DNA from: Oscillospiraceae bacterium
GTDB taxonomy: Bacteria > Bacillota > Clostridia > UMGS1810
Assembly: GCA_015068975.1 (NCBI GenBank)
Contig: SVJM01000020.1
Span: 1-38,707, forward strand
DNA: 38,707 bases
Direction of reading: 5' to 3'
Made by a program: the position numbers and the translations under genes
The notes under the pieces: model-generated
Seen by the model: only the letters and a program-made list of their open reading frames with translations
Told to the model about the DNA's origin: nothing
Databases searched by the model: none
Shown: in pieces, positions 32,362 to 38,707 of the stretch
Layout of the letters: each line of letters opens with the position of its first letter
How positions within the stretch are numbered: the stretch's first letter is position 1

Positions 32362-35300
32362 TTATTCTGTCAGATCTTTTTCGTATGCTTTATATATTGG
32401 TATTTCTTCATTGATCCACACAAGCACCTTTGCACTTACTGCGCCTTCAGGACAGGAAATATCAGATATCTTTATATTTTCTGCCAAATCGCCATTTGAT
32501 GAAAGGTCATTTTTTATAAGTCCCACAAGTTTGTCATCTTCTGAATAGAATGCAATATAAAGGTTGTAATCAAGCCCTGCTCTTTGGGTGAGATTATTAA
32601 AGGTGGAATTTAAGCTGAGCTTACCGTTTTCCACATTTACAATATGATTAAAGCTTACCCAGTCTGCATATCCCTTGATAGTATTGATGGTCTTGTTTGC
32701 AGGGAGTCCGTTTATGTTTACAAGCACTTTGTATTCTGTGATTTTGTCACTTGTATACTTAAATCCGTCAAACACAAAATCAAATTTGTATTTGCCTGAA
32801 GAATCAATAGTGGTCTGTCCTATCTGAAGAATATTGTCCCCTGATGGTGGTGTGCCGTCGTTGGCATAGAGAATATATGTAGCCTGATTTTCTGCCAGAA
32901 GGCTGAAATCGCCCTTCTCTACCTGACCGCTTATAACTACCTTGCCTGTATAAGGGAAAGTGAATACATCTGCATTGTTGTTGTCAAAATCCCCTTCCAC
33001 AGACCAATCACGCTGAGTGCCTTTTGTTATCTTAACAACAGTATCCAATTTGCTCCATTCCACATTTTCAGGAAGGGTGATTGTATAGCCTGCCTGACTT
33101 TCTACAAAGAGTATATCTGTTTCAGTTCCGTCGAAATTAAGAACAGAAGCATCTTTACTGAACGTGCTTCCGTCAGAAGGCTTAGGAATTGTAAGGGTAT
33201 TACCTTCAGGAGCATTAAGGATATGAAGATAAACTGTTTCCCCGTCCGGTGCCTCTGTTGATACACCCCAGTCAAGCTCAGCAACAGTTATATTTTCTGT
33301 AGTAGGATAGATTTTACCTGTAGTTGTGCCTATTATAGATTCTTTTACGGGCTCAAGGTATTCATTTACCTTTACAAGGGTATCTCTTACGTTCTTTTTC
33401 CAGTAATCACCATTAAGGTCCTCACCTTCTCTTACAGGATAAAATCCTGATGATGGTACAAAACCGCCCTGTGTGGATACAGATGCCATAGCCACAAGAT
33501 ATCTGAACATACTTTCTGCACTCTGAATGTTGTAGGATGTATCTTGAGCTGAATCTGCCCACCAGTTTGCACTGCCCAGAACTATGGCAGACTGATAATG
33601 TGAAAACTTGGTATCATCATCAAAATCCACCTGTCTGTTGATCTCCCAGCATCTGTAATCAGAGCCTGTGTGACCAACACCAGGATTAAGATTTCCTTCG
33701 TTGAAGCCTGTATTCATAGTAAGAATCATACCGGGATTGAATGTAAGACAGGTAGCCTTAAGAGCGTTCTGTCTGTCCCCTTTTGCAATGTGATTGTACA
33801 TACCATCAAACCACAAGCCTTTGATTCTTGTACCATATCTTTCACACACTTCATAATACAGTTCATTTATGTATGTATTCCATACTTCATAGCTGTTTGT
33901 AGCGTCATTCCAACCTGTAAGCTCCTGATCTTCCAGACAATAATCCATACCATCACTTGGATGAGTATAGAGGTGGAGCTCGATTCCGTAAGGTTCAAGA
34001 GCATCAAGAAGCTCATCTATAAGGTCTATATCAGAGTATGTCTTTTTGGCTCCGGTATCAACCCTTCTGTCGTCTCTCCAACGCTTACTTGTCATACTTG
34101 GGAAAAGTGGTCTTGCATCGCCATGCCACAATGTAAAGAGTACATACTCAGCACCAAAATCGTGCATATCCTTTGCAAACTGCTCTGCATCAAATGCCTG
34201 AGTCAGTTCGTCTACTGTCTGCACCATGGTACCGTCAACATACACACTGCCTTTGCCTTCAAATTCACTTATATAGTGAACAAAGACGCCATATTTCTTC
34301 ATCTGATAATCCTTATGTGCCTGATCCACCTCTGCCTGTGTCATAGAAGATGGAACAAATGTCTTGTATACAGGCACAAGAAGAGGCTTTGTATCTATGG
34401 AGTTCCCTGTAGATGTTTCTTTGATTCTCAATGTGAGATTTACTCCATATGTGGTTGTTCTGCTTCGTATAATGTTTCCGTTAAGGTCTATAACACTCTT
34501 ATTGTCCGAATCAACAATAGATACAGTGTAGCCTTCAGGAACTGAAGGTAGTGTAATCTTTGTATCAGTAGGAGAAGGACAAGGAATAAGATTAACTTTT
34601 TCTGCCACCAGTTGAAGTGGTGTTTTGATAATGTCATTGTATTTCATAAGTTCCATAAGCTGTACCCTGAAGTCCATATTCTGTGTACCACCATCATGTG
34701 TAAGCTCCGTAGCAGTAATTCTTATATACTTCACATCACTTACAGTATCAAATGTAAACTCCTCGCCGTCCTGATTTGATGCTATATAATCAGTCTCAGA
34801 TGCAACAGTCTGCCAATCCAAATTGTCTGTAGCAACTTCTATTGTAAAATCCTTAGGAAATCCAAGGATCATTTTTGTACCTGTATTTCTGTCAGTATCA
34901 TATCTTGGAACAAGGACAATTCTGTTTACATCAGCTGCATCTGCATATTCTACTGTTGCAGAAACAGTGCTGTTTGGAGCACCATAAAATGTATCACTTG
35001 ACCAACCTGTTGAGGTAGAGCCATTGATAAGATTCTTTGGTGCCCATGTGGAGTTGCCTGAAATATAACTTGAAACTGTAACCTTGTTTCCGTTACTGTC
35101 TGTTTCTGTATATCCCGAGGAAGATGCAGTTACTTCCATTAACTGAAAACGATAGTTCACATTTGTTGTATCCCCTTCGTGAGAAAGCTTTGTTGCATCA
35201 ATTTTTATAAATTTAACACCTGTCTGAAGCGGAAATGTGAATGTTTCGCCTGCAGAATTGGTAGCAGTATAATCAGTTTTTGAAACCACAGTTTTCCATT

Positions 35301-36165
35301 GGATTCCATCGGATGATACCTGAATGGTGAAGTCCTTAGGAAATCCAAGGCACATAGATGTGCCTGTCTTTTTGTCTGTACCATATCGCGGTATCATAAC
35401 AATGCTGTCTACTGAAATCTGGGACGGATATTCAAGCTGAAGCCATACATTTCTGTTTGGTGCACTTGTATAGTCATTACTTGACCACCCCTTTGTGGTT
35501 GAACCGTCAACGACATTCTTTGGCGCCCAGGTGGAATTGCCAGAAATGTAGCTTGATGCGGTCACCTTGATACCGGATGTTGATTCTGTCTCTGTAAGTA
35601 AAGGCTCATACATAGCCATAAGCTCCATCAACTGAAAACGGAAGTTTTGATTGTTTGTATCCCCTTCATGAGAAAGCTTTGTAGCTGTAACTTTAATAAA
35701 CTTAACATTTTCTTCAGTATTAATCTTAAATTCTTCACCATCAGCTTTTGTAGCCACATAACCTGTCTTTGTCACAACAGTTTTCCATTCACTTCCATCA
35801 GATGACACCTGTATGGTGAAATCCTGTGGGAAACCGAGACACATCTTTGTGCCTGTCTTCTTGTCAGTGTCGTAACGTGGAACAAGCACAAAGCGATTTA
35901 CAGAAACCGCACTTGCAGCCTCTGCCTGAATCGATACTGTACTTACAGGAGTATTCAGAAAATTATCACTTGACCATCCCTTAGTAAGAGAGCCATCAAC
36001 TGCATTCTTGGGTGCCCAGGTAGAATTGCCTGAAATCTCACTGGATACAGTAACTGTAGCCGATTTAAAAAGATTTGTTTCTACCGCATAAGCGATATTG
36101 GTTGTCACAGATATAATAGAAAAAATCATCATAACTGTGAGAAAAACGGAGATTATTCTTTTCAT
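32362..36165 (-). CDS. Secreted GH29-like (alpha-L-fucosidase family) protein with three CBM32-type repeats
   Basis: 1267 residues. The signal peptide ends at AYA (27). Three F5/8 type C (discoidin/CBM32-like) domains occupy about 33-187, 198-348 and 359-509, each opening with S-ISGNSTWAPKN and containing GWSS, GTxMxLGFPxDFTI and Q-LMEL. A linker leads to a barrel at about 615-945 that resembles GH29: KKYGVFVHY (His630), VLFTLWHGD (His681, Asp683), HLYTHPSDG and LWFDGMYN, where Asp787 is the likely nucleophile. The usual KHHDGF is LWHGDA here, so substrate specificity may differ. About 1050-1267 is beta-rich and unassigned. ATG 36165 follows GAGGT. No SLH or sortase signal is present, so it is likely released. 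It is divergent from an AraC gene. Confidence 0.83.
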   Translation of the reverse strand: MKRIISVFLTVMMIFSIISVTTNIAYAVETNLFKSATVTVSSEISGNSTWAPKNAVDGSLTKGWSSDNFLNTPVSTVSIQAEAASAVSVNRFVLVPRYDTDKKTGTKMCLGFPQDFTIQVSSDGSEWKTVVTKTGYVATKADGEEFKINTEENVKFIKVTATKLSHEGDTNNQNFRFQLMELMAMYEPLLTETESTSGIKVTASSYISGNSTWAPKNVVDGSTTKGWSSNDYTSAPNRNVWLQLEYPSQISVDSIVMIPRYGTDKKTGTSMCLGFPKDFTIQVSSDGIQWKTVVSKTDYTATNSAGETFTFPLQTGVKFIKIDATKLSHEGDTTNVNYRFQLMEVTASSSGYTETDSNGNKVTVSSYISGNSTWAPKNLINGSTSTGWSSDTFYGAPNSTVSATVEYADAADVNRIVLVPRYDTDRNTGTKMILGFPKDFTIEVATDNLDWQTVASETDYIASNQDGEEFTFDTVSDVKYIRITATELTHDGGTQNMDFRVQLMELMKYNDIIKTPLQLVAEKVNLIPCPSPTDTKITLPSVPEGYTVSIVDSDNKSVIDLNGNIIRSRTTTYGVNLTLRIKETSTGNSIDTKPLLVPVYKTFVPSSMTQAEVDQAHKDYQMKKYGVFVHYISEFEGKGSVYVDGTMVQTVDELTQAFDAEQFAKDMHDFGAEYVLFTLWHGDARPLFPSMTSKRWRDDRRVDTGAKKTYSDIDLIDELLDALEPYGIELHLYTHPSDGMDYCLEDQELTGWNDATNSYEVWNTYINELYYEVCERYGTRIKGLWFDGMYNHIAKGDRQNALKATCLTFNPGMILTMNTGFNEGNLNPGVGHTGSDYRCWEINRQVDFDDDTKFSHYQSAIVLGSANWWADSAQDTSYNIQSAESMFRYLVAMASVSTQGGFVPSSGFYPVREGEDLNGDYWKKNVRDTLVKVNEYLEPVKESIIGTTTGKIYPTTENITVAELDWGVSTEAPDGETVYLHILNAPEGNTLTIPKPSDGSTFSKDASVLNFDGTETDILFVESQAGYTITLPENVEWSKLDTVVKITKGTQRDWSVEGDFDNNNADVFTFPYTGKVVISGQVEKGDFSLLAENQATYILYANDGTPPSGDNILQIGQTTIDSSGKYKFDFVFDGFKYTSDKITEYKVLVNINGLPANKTINTIKGYADWVSFNHIVNVENGKLSLNSTFNNLTQRAGLDYNLYIAFYSEDDKLVGLIKNDLSSNGDLAENIKISDISCPEGAVSAKVLVWINEEIPIYKAYEKDLTE

Positions 36166-36297
36166 AATAATACCTCTTTTCATAATCATATCAGCTTACA
36201 GTATATATAAATACATCCGGATAAACAAGTGATATTTGCACTATAATTGTATATTTCCGTCATAATAAATTAGCGGATTTTCCCTCAAATCCAAGGA

Positions 36298-36326
36298 TTG
36301 ACAACACTTTGCAAAAATGATATTGT
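36298..36326 (+). promoter_or_regulatory. Promoter of the AraC-type regulator
   Basis: TTGACA (36298-36303) and TATTGT (36321-36326) with a 17-bp spacer, 31 bp before the start codon. The 192-bp region between the divergent starts should also hold the promoter of the GH29-like gene, which I cannot place with confidence. Confidence 0.7.
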
Positions 36327-36357
36327 AAATATATATCATTATAAAGGTTGTGTATAT

Positions 36358-37188
36358 ATGATCAAACGACACAATACACTGGTAGAAGCACACAGTAGTC
36401 TGTTTAACTATGATTTCGATCCTGTAAGAAATATTCTTCTATTTGACAGTATCCCCTGTATACATGCAGACGGACACAGTCACAAGGACTGCTATCAGAT
36501 AACATTTGTCTTTCAGGGGAAGCTTAAGGTACAGTGTAACAACGATGAATTCATAGTGGAAAAAAATCATATCCTTATTATCCCGCCTGATGTTTCACAC
36601 TGGATTTTTGCCCTTGATACCACCCCCTATCTTTACAGACAACTGTCTGCAGATATAGTAAACAGTACAAGTAACAGGCAACTCTACTCTATACTGGAAT
36701 CCACATTCAAAAATCACTATGCATGTATAGAAGTAACTCCGCCTTCGAAATCATTTTCACAGATTGTAAATAATCTGAAAAAAATGACACCATTTGCAGT
36801 AAACCAAACTATAAACATACTTGAAAACCTGATTTTTGAAGCAATAGAAACATATACAACCACACAAAAAAAGAAAAAAATCAACCTGCAGGAAATAATC
36901 GCAGAAAACAAACCGGAAATATTATCAGTGCAAAGGCTTATGGACATAACAAACTATTCTCGTTCTCAACTGGAAAGGATATCAAAAGACGAGCTTGGAT
37001 GCAACCTCAAAGACTATCTTATAAAATTTAAGATAATAAAAATTTGCTCTTATCTTACAGAAACAAATATGACTATAGAAGAAATCGCAGAAAAGATGGA
37101 AATGTGTGATTCAAGTCATCTTGTAACATTGTTTAAGCGAAATATGGGAATAACACCAGGACAATATAGAAGAAATAACAGGCTTTAA
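36358..37188 (+). CDS. AraC family transcriptional regulator with cupin sensor
   Basis: 276 residues. The N-terminal AraC-type cupin (about 30-105) has HADGHSHKDCYQITFVFQGKLKV and IIPPDVSHWIF, the usual sugar-sensing fold. The C-terminal double helix-turn-helix (about 185-275) shows SVQRLMDITNYSRSQLERISK, MTIEEIAEKMEMCDSSHLVTLFKRNMGITPGQYRR. ATG 36358 is chosen because the longer frame to 36298 starts within the promoter -35 box. It is divergent from the GH29-like gene and is therefore its probable activator, responding to a glycan-derived sugar. Confidence 0.93.
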   Translation: MIKRHNTLVEAHSSLFNYDFDPVRNILLFDSIPCIHADGHSHKDCYQITFVFQGKLKVQCNNDEFIVEKNHILIIPPDVSHWIFALDTTPYLYRQLSADIVNSTSNRQLYSILESTFKNHYACIEVTPPSKSFSQIVNNLKKMTPFAVNQTINILENLIFEAIETYTTTQKKKKINLQEIIAENKPEILSVQRLMDITNYSRSQLERISKDELGCNLKDYLIKFKIIKICSYLTETNMTIEEIAEKMEMCDSSHLVTLFKRNMGITPGQYRRNNRL

Positions 37189-37234
37189 AAAATAATGAGT
37201 GTAAAATTCAAATTCATTTTACACTCATTATTTT
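37189..37234. terminator. Bidirectional terminator between AraC and SGNH genes
   Basis: A 19-bp perfect stem (37189-37207 with 37216-37234, core AATGAGTGTAAAAT) with an 8-nt loop, flanked by A runs on one side and T runs on the other. It would end both the rightward AraC transcript and the leftward SGNH transcript. Confidence 0.92.
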
Positions 37235-37257
37235 CATATTAAACTAAAGTAAAAAAT

Positions 37258-37887
37258 TTATATTCCAACAGGTTCATCTGTATACATATCTTCACGATAC
37301 TCAATTTTTTCATCAATGCCAAGTTCGGGTAAAACAGATGAAAGCACTTGGTTGGTAAGAGCTTCTGTTCCCAGTGTTGTATAATAATGAACCGCATCAG
37401 AATGTGCCTCTTTTGGAAGTGTAGCAGAAAGAGCATACAAATCATTAACTTTAAATCCGTATTTTTTCACTATATTTACAGCTACTTCGTTATATTTTTC
37501 TATTTCTTCATTGTAACGTTTAAAATCTTTGTTCATTTCCTCGGATAATACCTTAGTAGAAGTAGCAAATATTACCCTTGCATTAGGACAAATCTTTTTA
37601 ATTCTGATACATACTCTTTCTATATAATACTCATACACTTCTATAGGAGTATGAGGATCCTCTTCAAACAGTCTCAAGCAATCCCAAAGACCGGCATTCC
37701 AATGAATAACATCTATCTCCTCACCCTTTATATCTTTTAAGTATTCGTGAAATTTCCTTAAAAGATAAGCTGCGAAACGACAATTATCTTGGGGGAAAAT
37801 AACATTGACTCTTCCTTCCAAAGTCTTTCTCACAGACTTATCATACCCCATGCGAATTGAATCCCCAATCAATAATAGATTTTTCAT
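37258..37887 (-). CDS. SGNH/GDSL-family hydrolase
   Basis: 209 residues, no signal peptide, so cytoplasmic. The four SGNH blocks are recognisable: GDS with nucleophile Ser10, an oxyanion block with HWNAGLWD (Asn64), and the catalytic Asp164/His167 in SDAVHY. Such enzymes are esterases or lipases; several in glycan loci remove acetyl groups from sugars. ATG 37887 has GGAGG at seven bases. It faces the AraC gene across a shared terminator. The substrate is unknown; a role in deacetylating imported glycan pieces is inference from the neighbourhood. Confidence 0.88.
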   Translation of the reverse strand: MKNLLLIGDSIRMGYDKSVRKTLEGRVNVIFPQDNCRFAAYLLRKFHEYLKDIKGEEIDVIHWNAGLWDCLRLFEEDPHTPIEVYEYYIERVCIRIKKICPNARVIFATSTKVLSEEMNKDFKRYNEEIEKYNEVAVNIVKKYGFKVNDLYALSATLPKEAHSDAVHYYTTLGTEALTNQVLSSVLPELGIDEKIEYREDMYTDEPVGI

Positions 37888-37932
37888 TTGTCATCCTCCT
37901 TTATATTCTATGTTAATATTTTCGCCAAAATT

Positions 37933-37975
37933 CGACATATCCATATTGCGAAATGTAAGGTTTAGATGCAAACCT
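37933..37975 (-). repeat. Degenerate direct repeat, copy A
   Basis: ACATATCCATATTGCG followed by TAAGGTTTAGATGCA (37935-37970) matches 38571-38606 with four mismatches in the middle. The copies flank the unrecognised membrane-anchored gene. Confidence 0.75.
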
Positions 37976-38014
37976 CTTTGGTGTTAAGTTCGTTTTAAGT
38001 TAGAAACGAAAAAA

Positions 38015-38545
38015 TCAATCTTCTGCAAAAATCTGATTTGGCTCATCCCTTAATTCCCACAACTCTTCTCCGTCATACTTAAGCTTATATGTATCGTGAT
38101 GATTAGCAGTGACAACATTTACATACATTCCGTCTGCCTCTTGAAAATAGATTAACAGTCCTGACTTTTTAAATTCATCAAAGTCAGATCCAACAACAAT
38201 ACTTTTATCAAACAAATAATTTTCTCCATAATAAACATCGCAAGAAAGTATTATTTCAAAACCGTCAACATTTACTTTTGGTATTTTGTATTTGAATACA
38301 TCAAATTCTGACACTTGTTCGGCAGAACAAAGCACACTATTCTCTTCAGTTTGTTTATTATGCAATGTTAGTTTTAAATCATAAGTCATTGAGCAACACG
38401 CATTTGAAGTTATCAGTATTTTATTTGGTTCGCTTACGGTTGGACGTATAGGGCGTTTGTTTGGATCATCAAATAACCAAACTACACCATATACAATTAC
38501 ACTGATAACTAAAACTATAGATGCAATTTTAATAGTTCGTTTCAT
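38015..38545 (-). CDS. Membrane-anchored protein of unknown function
   Basis: 176 residues; I do not recognise the family. An N-terminal transmembrane anchor (about 6-25, IASIVLVISVIVYGVVWLF) follows two basic residues, so the rest should lie outside the membrane. The outer part is beta-rich with three Cys (CCS near 50, C near 73, C near 102). ATG 38545 has AAAGGAG at seven bases, which supports translation. It lies between two copies of a degenerate repeat and beside a GCGATATA repeat tract, so it may have been acquired or moved as a unit. No partner gene is obvious. Confidence 0.75.
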   Translation of the reverse strand: MKRTIKIASIVLVISVIVYGVVWLFDDPNKRPIRPTVSEPNKILITSNACCSMTYDLKLTLHNKQTEENSVLCSAEQVSEFDVFKYKIPKVNVDGFEIILSCDVYYGENYLFDKSIVVGSDFDEFKKSGLLIYFQEADGMYVNVVTANHHDTYKLKYDGEELWELRDEPNQIFAED

Positions 38546-38558
38546 AATGTGCTCCTTT

Positions 38559-38609
38559 CGACATCATTCCACATATCCATATTGCGAGGCATAAGGTTTA
38601 GATGCAGCT
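38559..38609 (-). repeat. Degenerate direct repeat, copy B
   Basis: It begins TTCGACA as copy A does, but carries about ten extra bases before ACATATCCATATTGCG, and ends TAAGGTTTAGATGCA. It lies just upstream of the unrecognised gene and overlaps its likely promoter area. Confidence 0.75.
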
Positions 38610-38616
38610 TATTTTG

Positions 38617-38697
38617 GCGATATACTCACTCTGTTCGTGCGATATATTTTCACTCTGTTCAAATGCGATATAACTCCGCTTTGCTCCGTTGCGATAT
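38617..38697. repeat. Tandem GCGATATA repeat tract at window end
   Basis: GCGATATA recurs four times (near 38617, 38639, 38665, 38691) at about 22-27-bp spacing, separated by short CTC/CTG-rich stretches of the type ACTCTGTTC or CCGCTTTGCTCCG. It is a dispersed-repeat style tract that may continue beyond the window. No gene is seen in it. Confidence 0.7.
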
Positions 38698-38707
38698 AAT
38701 ATAAATT

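Noticed and set aside
33670-34545. 291-codon plus-strand frame opposite the GH29-like gene
   Set aside because: It is Cys/His/Ile-rich, has no ribosome binding site, and is the antisense of a gene with clear domains.
1-38707. tRNA or rRNA genes
   Set aside because: I looked for TPsiC-arm and rRNA-like stretches in the intergenic regions and saw none.

Overview
The window looks like chromosomal DNA of a low-GC, Gram-positive, anaerobic Bacillota of the class Clostridia. The evidence is SpoVG, Prp with an L27 that carries a cleavable N-terminal extension, RNase M5-like and YmdB proteins, strong AGGAGG-type ribosome binding sites, SigA-type promoters and many S-layer homology (SLH) domains. SLH proteins, LplB/YtcP-type sugar importers and secreted glycan-active proteins suggest a polysaccharide-using, possibly gut-associated clostridium (Oscillospirales/Monoglobus-like lifestyle; this is inference and I cannot name the species). 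I found no rRNA, tRNA, CRISPR array, prophage or transposase gene.

Layout. 1-740: AT-rich lead-in and spoVG with a near-perfect promoter. 741-1690: gene-free repeat region. It holds the spoVG terminator duplicated as a 90-bp direct repeat around a long imperfect palindrome, then a string of small hairpins and a 133-bp MITE-like palindrome. 1739-5486 (minus): sugar importer operon of a lipoprotein and two permeases with no ATPase, preceded by a promoter with dyad symmetry and a leader containing a 15-bp hairpin. 5715-15632 (minus): three very large secreted SLH proteins. 15758-17188 (minus): 4-alpha-glucanotransferase. 17319-22202 (minus): nadD-yqeK-LCP-rsfS-leuS operon with its own promoter. 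22283-24588 (minus): rplU-prp-rpmA, a terminator, then obgE. 24743-31174 (minus): a likely six-gene run of htpX, a zinc-ribbon membrane protein, ymdB, an orphan OppA-like lipoprotein, an RNase M5-like Toprim protein and an OGG1-type glycosylase. 31302-32252 (minus): a secreted copper amine oxidase N-terminal-domain protein. 32362-36165 (minus): a 1267-residue GH29-like secreted protein with three discoidin/CBM32-type repeats, divergent from an AraC regulator (36358-37188, plus). 37258-38545 (minus): an SGNH hydrolase and an unrecognised membrane-anchored protein that lies between degenerate direct repeats.

How it may work together. The house-keeping half (ribosome assembly, NAD synthesis, DNA repair, RNA processing) is conventional clostridial synteny. 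The accessory half is built for the cell surface and glycans: SLH proteins coat the wall and at least one appears to carry carbohydrate-binding-like domains, the lipoprotein/permease set imports an oligosaccharide using an ATPase encoded elsewhere, MalQ processes malto-oligosaccharides, and the AraC/GH29-like pair looks like a small inducible glycan unit. The least explained items are the SLH cluster, the long palindrome beside spoVG, the series of strong hairpins without U-tracts around the transporter and SLH genes, and the divergent GH29-like active site.
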